A stretch of 64,000 nt of DNA from Paracyclopina nana (taxonomy: Eukaryota > Arthropoda > Copepoda > Cyclopoida > Cyclopettidae). The stretch covers positions 17,248,501-17,312,500 of the forward strand of contig JAGUCH010000002.1 of assembly GCA_019096065.1 (NCBI GenBank). The letters are read 5' to 3'. The notes under the pieces are model-generated. The model ran no database searches. It saw only the letters and a list, made by a program, of their open reading frames with translations, and was not told where the DNA came from. The position numbers and the translations under genes were made by a program. Within the stretch, counting starts at the first letter, position 1. The number at the start of each line of letters is the position of its first letter. Positions 27,063 to 40,800 of the stretch are shown here, piece after piece.

Positions 27063-30000
27063 ATGCCTTGTGCAGCATTTTTGTGTCGTTCTGGAAGAAC
27101 CAAGGAGCTTAAAGCTCAAATGTTCAAGTTTCCAACATCACCCCGACTTCAGGCAAGGTGGTTGCAGAAAATGCGTGTCAAAAATTGGTCTCCTCTGCCA
27201 TCATCAAAGCTTTGCATCAAACATTTTGATGAAAGTCAACTAGTGCCACCGAGTGAATCCCTTGACAGCAAAGGGAAACCATTGAAAAAGCGCATTTTGA
27301 AGGCGAATGCGGTGCCCACACTTTTTGAATTCAAAAAGCCGAACAACATGGAGACCAGCCATCCTAGGTAAGATTTTTGCCTCAATAAGTTGCTCAATGG
27401 GTCAAAAAGCCATTTTTTCTTGCTTTCTTTGATACCTCTTTTTCATTGTCAGTTGTGGCCTTTTTCTATTCTGGAGAATAATCGGCTTTTTTGAAATAGT
27501 TACCAAGTAACATTATTTAAATAACCCTTTTGCAGTGTAAATGTATGTAAAAGGTTGCATAGAGACCGACCCATTTGTCAAAACATTTAATGAATCCAAA
27601 AAGTTGGGTTTCATTTATATTTTGATCTTTTATTTCAGGAAGCCACCAGCACAAAGAAATCCAGCCATTGTGCCAAGGTCCTTTTGCCCACCATTGGTGA
27701 CAAATGAGGCTTCTGTGGTAGCAATTGATCATCCCTACACTTTGGTGCAGCCTGAAAATAGGAGCTCTCTTCATGATGAGGTTTCTCCTGTGTCAGCCAG
27801 CCAAGATGTGACTCCTCTTAGGCCTGACTGTCCAGACGTCTCACTTGTCCCTATTGAGGAACAAGTGACAGTTCCTGGTTTGTTGTTGAGGATATCATCT
27901 TTACAGCAAGAATTGCAACAATCACAGGAGGAAAATTTGAGGCTCAAAAATGCTCTTGGCAAAGTATTTTTTGATGATCAAATCAAGGTGCTATTGGAGG
28001 AAGTAAAACGTCCCCAGAAGTGGTCATATCCCACTCTTGAAAGAGGCCTTCATATTCGCCATGTGGTTGGATCAACTGGTAAGTTAATAAACACCTACAT
28101 TAATTGATAATTATGCTTTTTTGTCTTCATTTTTAGATAAATTATTTATTTTGAAAAAAGCATTTTTTCCAAATATATTTCAATAAAAAGAAGGGTTCCA
28201 CTGCAAAAAAGAGGCTATGCGCATGTGTCCAGTTTTACAAAAAATTGCAAATTATTAATTTTATATTCTTGGAACATATTTAGAAAGTTCCATAGCCAAT
28301 GAGGTAACAAGGCTATATTGTTTTTACTTAGGAAAGCAAATTGTCACATAGTATATTGTCACATAGAACTATGGCCATAGCAAATTGTCCCATAGCACAT
28401 TGGCTTATAGCACATTGTCTCATAGCATATTGCCTCATAGCATATTGTCACATGGCAAATTGGCTCATAGCATATTGTCACATAGGATTTTGTCTCATAG
28501 CATATTGTTCCATAGCAAATTGGCTCATAGTAATTTGTCTCATAGCAATTTGTCACATAGCATACTGTTACATAGAAAATTGTCTCATAGGATTTTGTCT
28601 CATAGTGTGACAATTTGTTATGAGACAATTTGCTATGGAACAATCTGCTAGATGACTTAATGCTATGAGACAATATTCTATGAGACAATATGCTATGTGA
28701 CAATAAGCTATGTGACAATATGCTATGGGCCATTTTGCTATGGGCCATTGTGCTATGAGACAATTTGCTGTGGGCCATTGTGCTATGTGACAATATGCTA
28801 TGTGACAGATGCCTATGTGACAAATAGCTATGGGACAATATGCTATGAGACCAAATGATATGGGACAAAATGCTATGAGACCATTTGTTTTGAGACAATA
28901 TGCTATGTGACAATTTGCCATGAGATATTATGCCATGTGACAGAAGGGTATATTACTGGGTCCTTAAAGAATGTTAGTTGATAGGGCTTAGTGCTTCTTA
29001 TAATGGGACATTATGATATTTGACAATTGAGGCACCTGCAATGATCAAAACTTTGGGCTTTTTCGTGGAGCTGGACACATGCGCATAGCCAAAAAAGATG
29101 ACTTCACACTTGTCCTGTAATCCTAAGAATTTATTATAAGTTTGAAGCATAAAAATCATGATATGATACTATATTTCATGCATTTTAGGTTATGACACTC
29201 TAAGGGAATTAGGTTTTCCTCTGCCTTGCAACTCATCCTTGGATAACCAGCTTAAAGGCACTAACTTTGAGCCTGGACTCATTGAAGATTGTTTCACTCT
29301 TCTTGAGCTGAAGACACGAAACCTTTGTGAACAGGAAAAAGTCGGAGTTTTGAGCATGGATGAAATGGGACTGCAAGCTGGATACCAAATTGATCCATCA
29401 AGTGGCTTGATCATTGGTGACGCTACATTACCTACCTCCAGGAAGTGGCTGTGTCCATCAGGTACTACTTGAAATATAGGTTGTGAAAAAGATGTTTTAT
29501 GCTTTTAACTATATGCACTATGAAAGTTCTTTCTTTGTCACAAACATTAATGAATGAAAACCTTGTGTTTTCATGTTTTTTTTATATTTTTCACCCTTTG
29601 CATAGCAAATATTTGAGATATGAATGGCTTGTCCACTTTAGCTGTAGGAAGAATAACTAAGAGGTTTTTTTATTTAACTTCCAGATTCAAACTATCTCAT
29701 ACCTGCTACCAAGGCCTTAGTTTTCCTTGTGTCTGGTGCTTCTACAAGATGGAAAATGACTGTTGGATATGAGCTCACTGGTGACTCTGTTTGTGAAAGG
29801 GCTGTGACCAAAATTATTGTCAGAATAATTGAAAAGTGCCAAGCAATTGGCATTGACATTTCTGATTTTGTAATGGACATGGGGTCTCTAAATCTAGGTA
29901 AATTTAAAACACTAATGATTCTCTGCAATTCCTTCAATTTGAGCATTTTGCTGTAATCTGCAATAGTAGGTTTGATATCATTCAAGGGACATGCAGAGAG

Positions 30001-31677
30001 GGAGCTTTAAGCTATTAGTTTTAAGGAACCTAAGGTTTCCTTTTTTAAATGAAAAGGCTGCAAACTAACATGAATATACATATCCATTTTTTTGTTCAAT
30101 TTTTCAACTAAATACAATATTTTGCTTCTTTTGCAGGAGTTTAGAGAGAATTAGGGATTTCTCTTTCTCGAAGAAAGGAAATTTTCAATTCATTCCGAGT
30201 CAATGGGAAGTGCATTCGCATTTCTGCTGATCCAGCACATTTATTGAAAAATGTCAGGAACTCGCTTCTCAAGGAGAACACAAGCTTCTACTTGTCCCAG
30301 GAAACTGTTCGCCACAACAGCCTGCCTACAAATGAAGTCAACAAGGATGCCATCACAGCCCTGGTTGATTTCCAAAGTGGACAAAATTTCAAGCTAGCTC
30401 CTCATCTAAATGCAGACCATTTAGATATGTCAAGCAACTACAAAAAAATGAAGGTGAGAGACATAATTTTGCTTTAAGGGATGTAAACTGAAGTTCTGTT
30501 ACTTCTAGGCTAATAAAGTAGTTCATGTGTGATCTTTCTACATTTTGATGAAAATACCCTCTTTCAGGTTAAACCAGCAAAGGCCATTTTGTGTCGCGAA
30601 ACTGGCGCGGCTATCCGAATTATGGTTCACGAGTATGGCTTTGATGAAAACTTTTTGTCAACTGCCTTTTCTCTGGACCAAGTTGGATATTGGTTTGACC
30701 TGATGTCTAACAGGAGCCGTTCCCTTGCCTTTTCATATGCAAATATGGAAAAGTATCAAGAGGTCACACACTTTCTGCAGCAGTTCATGACAATGATGGA
30801 TCATTGCATTTTGTCAAAAAGTGGTGGCATCTCCCCCAAGAAAGGGCTAGTGGGCAGGAAGCCCATACAATCTGGAATTATCCTGTCCACCACCTCCATG
30901 CTGGAGCTCCAGCATGACTACTTAGCCAATCGGGGGTTCAACATGGTACTGGCTGGACGCCACACATCTGATGTCATAGAAAATTTCTTTTCTTGTATAC
31001 GTCGAAGAAATCCCAGTCCAAGGGCCGTGGAGTTTAAGTACTCGCTGAGAGCTGTCACCTTCCTCCAGTACTTAAAACCGTCTCGTCATACATCATATGA
31101 GGCAGATGACTCCAGCTGGCTGGCCACTTTAAAAGATGTCAAAGAACTGCAGAAGCAAGAGGATGACAGCAACATTGCCATACTTATCCCAGATTGTCAC
31201 AGCATCAATGGTGAAGTTTATGCCATGGTAAACTTCATGGGATTTGTGTTGTCAAAAACCATTGTCAATGGTGTGTCCAAATGCTCAACTTGCACTGAAG
31301 TCTTCACAACCTCTGAGCAATTAGAATGCCACAAGCTAATCTCAGAGAAGGAATATGTCAGGGGCAAACTGACAAGGCCCAGTCAACTAGCCATTGACAT
31401 GTTCGGTGTTGTGGAGTCAGTTTTTCAGATGAATGAGGAACTGTTCAGGTGTGAGAAGAAAGTGGTTGAAGCCCTTGTCAAGGCAATCAAGAAGGAGATC
31501 ATATCTCAATTACCTGGTGTTCCAGAATGCCACTTAAAACTGGTCACCAAGCGGTACTTGTCAGTCAGAGAAATGATCTACGCCAGACAGATTTGCGAGG
31601 CAATGAAAAGCCAACACAAGGGCAGCATTGAAAGCCAAGCTCATGGAAGCAAAACAATGAAAGCCTACTATATGTAG
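27063..31677 (+). CDS. THAP-domain P-element-type transposase, six exons, one in-frame stop
   Basis: Exons: 27,063-27,367, 27,639-28,078, 29,189-29,461, 29,685-29,897, 30,137-30,453 and 30,568-31,677. All phases join. The THAP zinc-binding domain at residues 1-90 has the C2CH set (MPCAAFLC, then KLCIKHF) and AVPTLF. A leucine/glutamine-rich coiled coil follows in exon 2. The RNase-H-like transposase core shows MDEMGL, MDMGSLNL, DPAHLLKN, NADHLDMS and the C-terminal signature DVIENFFSCIRRRN. The enzyme would bind the element ends and cut them. Codon 413, at 30,142-30,144 at the start of exon 5, is TAG where tryptophan (TGG) would fit. As written, full-length protein needs readthrough, and the copy may be inactive. 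Confidence 0.88.
28340..28940. repeat. Palindromic 15-bp minisatellite in a transposase intron
   Basis: From 28,340 to about 28,603 units of 15 bp (CATAGCATATTGTCT and variants) run one way. From about 28,605 to 28,940 the same unit runs in reverse (GCTATGAGACAATAT). The whole is an imperfect ~600-bp palindrome able to form a long hairpin. Period 15 keeps frames open on both strands, giving I/L-A-Y-C-H type repeats; these are not credible genes. It lies in the intron 28,079-29,188. Confidence 0.9.
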
Positions 31678-31879
31678 TCTTGCCATTGGTTTTGGCTAAA
31701 GCAGTTATAGGTAGGAGGGTAATTCCTGATGGATCTGCAGAAAATCTTCATAGCGAAGCCTAGATGGGTCACCTCCTGGGTGGCGTGGAAGAACCCACAA
31801 AAAGTCTTGAAAGATAATATCAATTTCGAATCAAGTTGATGGACTTAAAAAAATGCCAAAGATGATGAGAAATTTGTGG

Positions 31880-34800
31880 AAAGCAAGAAAATCAAAGATT
31901 GACTCAAAACAGATGATCACAAATTCGTGGCAATGCTTGTCCAAGATCAATTCAAATTTGATTATGAATTCATGACAAAGCTGGAAGTTCCAAGATGATT
32001 TCAAATTGGATGATGAATTTGTTGCAATGGTGGAAATTCCAAGTCCCTTTCATATTGGATGAACAATTCATGACAATGCTGGAGTTCCAAGATCAAATTT
32101 AACCACAAATTCGTGGCAATGCTGGAAGTTCCAAGATCAAATTTGATGAAAAATTCTTGGCAAAGCTGGAGTTCCAAGATCAAATTTGATGACAAATTCG
32201 TGACAAAGCTGGAGTTACAAGATCAAATTTGTTGAAAAATTCATGGCAATGCTGGAAATTCCATGATCAATTCAAATTTGATGACAAATTCATGGAAATG
32301 CTGGAAATTCCATGATTAACTTTGATGACAAATTTGTGGCAATGCTGGAATTCCAAGATCAAATTTGATGACTAAATCATGACAAAGCTGGAAATTCCAA
32401 GATCAAATTTGATGACAAATTCGTGGTAATGGTGGAAATTCTAAGATCAAATTTGATGACAAATTCGTGGCAAAGCTGGAGTTCCAAGATCAATTCAAAT
32501 TTGATGACAAATTCGTGGCAATGCTGGAATTCCATGATCAATTCAAATTCGATGACAAATTCGTGGCAATGATGGAATTCCATGATCAATTCAAATTTGA
32601 TGACAAATTCGTGGCAATGCTGGAATTCCATGATCAATTCAAATTCGATGACAAATTCGTGGCAATGATGGAATTCCATGATCAATTCAAATTTGATGAC
32701 AAATTCGTGGCCAAGCTGGAATTCCAAGATCAATTCAAATTTGATGACAAATTCGTGGTAATGCCGGAATTCCATGATCATTTCAAATTTGATGACTAAT
32801 TCGTGGCCAAGCTGGAATTCCATGATCAATTCAAATTCGATGACAAATTCGTGGCAATGATGGAATTCCATGATCAATTCAAATTTGATGACAAATTCGT
32901 GGCCAAGCTGGAATTCCAAGATCAATTCAAATTTGATGACAAATTCGTGGTAATGCCGGAATTCCATGATCATTTCAAATTTGATGACTAATTCGTGGCC
33001 AAGCTGGAATTCCATGATCAATTCAAATTTGATGACAAATTCGTGGCAATGCTGGAATTCCATGATCAATTCAAATTTGATGACAAATTCGTGGCAAAGC
33101 TGGAGTTCCAAGATCATTTCAAATTTGATGACTAATTCGTGGCCAAGCTCGAATTCCATGATCATTTCAAATTCGATGACAAATTCGTTGCAATGATGGA
33201 ATTCCTAGATCAAATTTGATGACTAAATCGTGGCAATGCTGGAGTTCCAAGATCAATTCAAATTTGATGACAAATTCGTGGCAAAGCTGGAGTTCCAAGA
33301 TCAATTCAAATTTGATGACAAATTCGTGGCAATGCTGGAATTCCATGATCAATTCAAATTTGATGACAAATTCGTGGCAAAGCTGGAGTTCCAAGATCAA
33401 TTCAAATTTGATGACAAATTCGTGGCAATGCTGGAATTCCATGATCAATTCAATTTCGATGACAAATTCGTGGCAATGATGGAATTCCTAGATCATATTT
33501 GATGACAAATTCGTGGCCAAGCTGGAATTCCATGATCAATTCAAATTTGATGACAAATTCGTGGCAATGCTGGAATTCCATGATCAATTCAAATTTGATG
33601 ACAAATTCGTGGCAATGCTGGAATTCCATGATCAATTCAAATTTGATGACAAATTCGTGGCAATGCTGGAATTCCAAGATCAATTCAAATTTGATGACAA
33701 ATTCGTGGCAATGCCGGAATTCCATGATCATTTCAAATTTGATGACTAATTCGTGGCCAAGCTGGAATTCCAAGATCAATTCAAATTTGATGACAAATTC
33801 GTGGCAATGCTGGAATTCCATGATCAATTCAAATTTGATGACAAATTCGTGGCAAAGCTGGAGTTCCAAGATCATTTCAAATTTGATGACTAATTCATGG
33901 CCAAGCTCGAATTCCATGATTATTTCAAATTCGATGACAAATTCGTTGCAATGATGGAATTCCTAGATCAAATTTGATGACTAAATCGTGGCAATGCTGG
34001 AGTTCCAAGACCATTTCAAATTTGATGACAAATTCGTGGCAAAGCTGGAGTTCCAAGATCAATTCAAATTTGATGACAAATTCGTGGCAATGCTGGAATT
34101 CCATGATCAATTCAATTTCGATGACAAATTCGTGGCAATGATGGAATTCCTATATCATATTTGATGACAAATTCGTGGCCAAGCTGGAGTTCCAAGATCA
34201 ATTCAAATTTGATGACAAATTCGTGGCAATGCTGGAATTCCATGATCAATTCAATTTTGATGACAAATTCGTGGCAATGATGGAATTCCATGATCAATTC
34301 AAATTCGATGACAAATTCGTGGCAATGATGGAATTCCATGATCAATTCAAATTTGATGACAAATTCGTGGCCAAGCTGGAATTCCATGATCAATTCAAAT
34401 TCGATGACAAATTCGTTGAAATGATGGAATTCCAAGATCAAATTTGATGACAAATTCGTGGCAATGATGGAATTCCTAGATCAAATTTGATGACTAAATC
34501 GTGGCAATGCCGGAGTTCCAAGACCATTTCAAATTCGATGACAAATTCGTGGCAATGATTGAATTCCATGATCAATTCAAATTCGATGACAAATTCGTGG
34601 CAATGATGGAATTCCATGATCAATTCAAATTTGATGACAAATTCGTGGCCAAGCTGGAATTCCAAGATCAATTCAAATTTGATGACAAATTCGTGGCAAT
34701 GCCGGAATTCCATGATCATTTCAAATTTGATGACTAATTCGTGGCCAAGCTGGAATTCCAAGATCAATTCAAATTTGATGACAAATTCGTGGCAATGCTG

Positions 34801-37800
34801 GAATTCCATGATCAATTCAAATTCGATGACAAATTCGTGGCAATGCTGGAATTCCATGATCAATTCAAATTTGATGACAAATTCGTGGCAAAGCTGGAAT
34901 TCCAAGATCAATTCAAATTTGATGACAAATTCGTGGCAATGCTGGAATTCCATGATCAATTCAAATTCGATGACAAATTCGTGGCAATGCTGGAATTCCA
35001 TGATCAATTCAAATTCGATGACAAATTCGTGGCAATGCTGGAATTCCATGATCAATTCAAATTTGATGACAAATTCGTGGCAAAGCTGGAGTTCCATGAT
35101 CATTTCAAATTCGATGACAAATTCGTTGCAATGATGGAATTCCTAGATCAAATTTGATGACTAAATCGTGGCAATGCTGGAGTTCCAAGATCAATTCAAA
35201 TTTGATGACAAATTCGTGGCAAAGCTGGAGTTCCAAGATCAATTCAAATTTGATGACAAATTCGTGGCAATGCTGGAATTCCATGATCAATTCAAATTTG
35301 ATGACAAATTCGTGGCAAAGCTGGAGTTCCAAGATCAATTCAAATTTGATGACAAATTCGTGGCAATGCTGGAATTCCATGATCAATTCAAATTCGATGA
35401 CAAATTCGTGGCAATGATGGAATTCCTAGATCATATTTGATGACAAATTCGTGGCCAAGCTGGAATTCCATGATCAATTCAAATTTGATGACAAATTCGT
35501 GGCAATGCTGGAATTCCATGATCAATTCAAATTTGATGACAAATTCGTGGCAATGCTGGAATTCCATGATCAATTCAAATTTGATGACAAATTCGTGGCA
35601 ATGCTGGAATTCCAAGATCAATTCAAATTTGATGACAAATTCGTGGCAATGCCGGAATTCCATGATCATTTCAAATTTGATGACTAATTCGTGGCCAAGC
35701 TGGAATTCCAAGATCAATTCAAATTTGATGACAAATTCGTGGCAATGCTGGAATTCCATGATCAATTCAAATTTGATGACAAATTCGTGGCAATGCTGGA
35801 ATTCCATGATCAATTCAAATTTGATGACAAATTCGTGGCAAAGCTGGAGTTCCAAGATCATTTCAAATTTGATGACTAATTCGTGGCCAAGCTCGAATTC
35901 CATGATCATTTCAAATTCGATGACAAATTCGTTGCAATGATGGAATTCCTAGATCAAATTTGATGACTAAATCGTGGCAATGCTGGAGTTCCAAGACCAT
36001 TTCAAATTTGATGACAAATTCGTGGCAAAGCTGGAGTTCCAAGATCAATTCAAATTTGATGACAAATTCGTGGCAATGCTGGAATTCCATGATCAATTCA
36101 ATTTCGATGACAAATTCGTGGCAATGATGGAATTCCTAGATCATATTTGATGACAAATTCGTGGCCAAGCTGGAATTCCAAGATCAATTCAAATTTGATG
36201 ACAAATTCGTGGCAATGCTGGAATTCCATGATCAATTCAAATTTGATGACAAATTCGTGGCAATGCTGGAATTCCATGATCAATTCAAATTTGATGACAA
36301 ATTCGTGGCAAAGCTGGAGTTCCAAGATCATTTCAAATTTGATGACTAATTCGTGGCCAAGCTCGAATTCCATGATCATTTCAAATTCGATGACAAATTC
36401 GTTGCAATGATGGAATTCCTAGATCAAATTTGATGACTAAATCGTGGCAATGCTGGAGTTCCAAGACCATTTCAAATTTGATGACAAATTCGTGGCAAAG
36501 CTGGAGTTCCAAGATCAATTCAAATTTGATGACAAATTCGTGGCAATGCTGGAGTTCCAAGATCAATTCAAATTTGATGACAAATTCGTGGCAATGCTGG
36601 AATTCCATGATCAATTCAAATTCGATGACAAATTCGTGGCAATGATGGAATTCCATGATCAATTCAAATTTGATGACAAATTCGTGGCAATGCTGGAATT
36701 CCATGATCAATTCAAATTCGATGACAAATTCGTGGCAATGATGGAATTCCATGATCAATTCAAATTTGATGACAAATTCGTGGCCAAGCTGGAATTCCAA
36801 GATCAATTCAAATTTGATGACAAATTCGTGGTAATGCCGGAATTCCATGATCATTTCAAATTTGATGACTAATTCGTGGCCAAGCTGGAATTCCATGATC
36901 AATTCAAATTCGATGACAAATTCGTGGCAATGATGGAATTCCATGATCAATTCAAATTTGATGACAAATTCGTGGCCAAGCTGGAATTCCAAGATCAATT
37001 CAAATTTGATGACAAATTCGTGGTAATGCCGGAATTCCATGATCATTTCAAATTTGATGACTAATTCGTGGCCAAGCTGGAATTCCATGATCAATTCAAA
37101 TTTGATGACAAATTCGTGGCAATGCTGGAATTCCAAGATCAAATTTGATGACAAATTCGTGGCAATGCTTTAAATCCAGGTCAAATTTGATGACTAAATC
37201 GTGACAATGCTGGAAATTCCAGTATCAAATTTGATGACAAATTCGTGGCAATGATGGAATTCCAAGATCAAATTTGATGACAAATTCGTGGCTGTGCTGG
37301 AGTTACAAGATGAAATTTGATGACAAATTCATGGCCAAGCTGGAGTTCCATGATCACTTCAAATTTGATGACAAATTCGTGGCAATGATGGAATTCCAAG
37401 ATCAAATTTGATGACAAATTCATGGCAATGATGGAGTTCCAAGATCAATTCAAATTTGATGACAAATTCATGGCAATGATGGAATTCCAAGATCAAATTT
37501 GATGACAAATTCGTGGCAATGATGGAATTCCAAGATCAAATTTGATGACAAATTCGTGGCCAAGCTGGAATTCCAAGATCAATTCAAATTTGATGACAAA
37601 TTCGTGGCAATGCTGGAATTCCATGATCAATTCAAATTTGATGACAAATTCGTGGCAATGCTGGAATTCCATGATCAATTCAAATTTGATGACAAATTCA
37701 TGGCAATGCTGGAATTCCATGATCAATTCAAATTCGATGACAAATTCGTGGCAATGATGGAGTTCCAAGACCATTTCAAATTTGATGACAAATTCGTGGC

Positions 37801-40800
37801 AAAGCTGGAGTTCCAAGATTAATTCAAATTTGATGACAAATTCGTGGCAAAGCTGGAGTTCCAAGATCAATTCAAATTTGATGACAAATTCGTGGCAAAG
37901 CTGGAGTTCCAAGATCAATTCAAATTTGATGACTCAATTCATGGCCAAGCTCGAATTCCATGATTATTTCAAATTCGATGACAAATTCGTTGCAATGATG
38001 GAATTCCTAGATCAAATTTGATGACAAATTCGTGGCAATGATGGAATTCCAAGATCAAATTTGATGACAAATTCGTGGCAAAGCTGGAGTTCCAAGATCA
38101 AATTTGATGACAAATTCGGAGCTGTGCTGGAGTTACAAGATCAAATTTGATGACAAATTCGTGGCAATGCTGGAATTCCAGTATCAAATTTGATGACAAA
38201 TTCGTGGCCAAGCTGGAGGTCCAAGATCAAATTTGATGACAAATTCATGGCCAAGCTGGAGTTCCAAGATCAATTCAAATTTGATGACAAATTCGTGGCA
38301 ATGATGGAATTCCAAGATCAATTCAAATTCGATGACAAATTCGTGGCAATGATGGAATTCCTAGATCAAATCAAATTTCCAGATGACTTAAAATTCGTGG
38401 TCACCAAGCTGGAATTCCAGGATCAATTCAGATTCGAGGAGAAATTCGTAGAAAGGATGGAATTCCAAGATCAAGGGCAGCATTGACAAATTCGTGGCAA
38501 TGATGAATTCCTAGATCAAATTTGATGACTAAATCGTGGCAAGGGTTCAAGACCATTTCCAAATTTGATGACAAATTCGTGGCAATGATGGAATTCCATG
38601 ATCAATTCAAATTTGATGACAAATTCGTGGCAATGATGGAATTCCAAGATCAAATTTGATGACAAATTCGTGGCCAAGCTGGAATTCCATGATCAATTCA
38701 AATTTGATGACAAATTCGTGGCAATGCTGGAGTTCCAAGACCATTTCAAATTTGATGACAAATTCGTGGCCAAGCTGGAATTCCAAGATCAATTCAAATT
38801 TGATGACAAATTCGTGGCAATGCTGGAATTCCAAGATCAATTCAAATTTGATGACAAATTCGTGGCAATGCTGGAATTCCAAGATCAATTCAAATTTGAT
38901 GACAAATTCGTGGCAAAGCTGGAGTTCCAAGATCAATTCAAATTTGATGACAAATTCGTGGCACTGCTGGAATGCCAAAGATCAATTCAAATTTGAAGAT
39001 GAATTTGTGGCAATGCTGGAATGTTCAAGATCAATTCAAATTTGATGATAAATTCATGGCAATGCTGGAAAATCCAAAATCAAATTTGATGACAAATTCA
39101 TGGCCAAGCTGGAGTTCCAAGATCAATTCAAATTTGATGACAAATTCGTGGCAATGATGGAATTCCAAGATCAAATTTGATGACAAATTCGTGGCTGTGC
39201 TGGAGTTACAAGATCAAATTTGATGACAAATTCGTGGCAATGATGGAATTCCAAGATCAAATTTGATGACATATTTGTGGCAATGATGGAATTCCAAGAT
39301 CAAATTTGATGACAAATTCGTGGCAAAGCTGGAGTTCCAAGATCAATTCAAATTTGATGACAAATTCGTGGCAATGATGGAATTCCAAGATCAAATTTGA
39401 TGACAAATTCGTGGCAATGATGGAATTCCAAGATCAAGTTTGATGACAAATTCTTGGCTAAGCTGAAATTCCAAGGTCAATTCAAATTTGATGACAAATT
39501 CGTGGCAATGATGGAATTGTAAGATCAAATTTGATGACAAATTCGTGGCTGTGCTGGAGTTACAAGATCAAATTTGATGACAAATTCGTGGCAATGATGG
39601 AATTCCAAGATCAAATTTGATGACATATTTGTGGCAATGATGGAATTCCAAGATCAAATTTGATGACAAATTCATGGCAATGCTGGAATTCCAAGATCAA
39701 TTCAAATTTGATGACAAATTCGTGGCAATGCTGGAATTCCATGATCAATTCAAATTTGATGACAAATTCGTGGCAATGCTGGAATTCCATGATCAATTCA
39801 AATTTGATGACAAATTCGTGGCAATGATGGAATTCCAAGATTCAAATTTGATGACAAATTCGTGGCCAAGCTGGAATTCCAAGATCAATTCAAATTTGAT
39901 GACAAATTCGTGGCAATGCTTGAATTCCAGATCAAATTTGATGACTAAATCGTGACAATGCTGGAAATTCCAGTATCAAATTTGATGACAAATTCGTGGC
40001 AATGCTGGAATTCCAAGATCAAATTTGATGACATATTTGTGGCAATGCTGGAATTCCATGGATGTGGCAATTCAATATTCGAGTCAAATTCAAAGATGCT
40101 GTTTTCGATGACAAATTCGTGGTACTGATGGATTTGATGATCAAATTTGATGACAAATTCGTGGCCAAGCTGGAATTCCAAGATCAATTCAAATTTGATG
40201 ACAAATTCGTGGCAATGCTGGAATTCCATGATCAATTCAAATTTGATGACAAATTCGTGGCAATGATGGAATTCCAAGATCAAATTTGATGACAAATTCG
40301 TGGCAAAGCTGAGTTCCAAGATCATTTCAAATTTGATGACTAATTCGTGGCCAAGCTCGAATTCCATGATCATTTCAAATTCGATGACAAATTCGTTGCA
40401 ATGATGGAATTCCTAGATCAAATTTGATGACTAAATCGTGGCAATGCTGGAGTTCCAAGACCATTTCAAATTTGATGACAAATTCGTGGCAAAGCTGGAG
40501 TTCCAAGATCAATTCAAATTTGATGACAAATTCGTGGCAATGCTGGAGTTCCAAGATCAATTCAAATTTGATGACAAATTCGTGGCAATGATGGAATTCC
40601 ATGATCAATTCAAATTCGATGACAAATTCGTGGCAATGATGGAATTCCATGATCAATTCAAATTCGATGACAAATTCGTGGCAATGATGGAATTCCATGA
40701 TCAATTCAAATTTGATGACAAATTCGTGGCCAAGCTGGAATTCCAAGATCAATTCAAATTTGATGACAAATTCGTGGTAATGCCGGAATTCCATGATCAT

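Noticed and set aside
28341-28921. ORFs rich in S-H-S-I-L or I-A-Y-C repeats
   Set aside because: They are products of the 15-bp minisatellite inside an intron, open by virtue of period 15. They are not genes.
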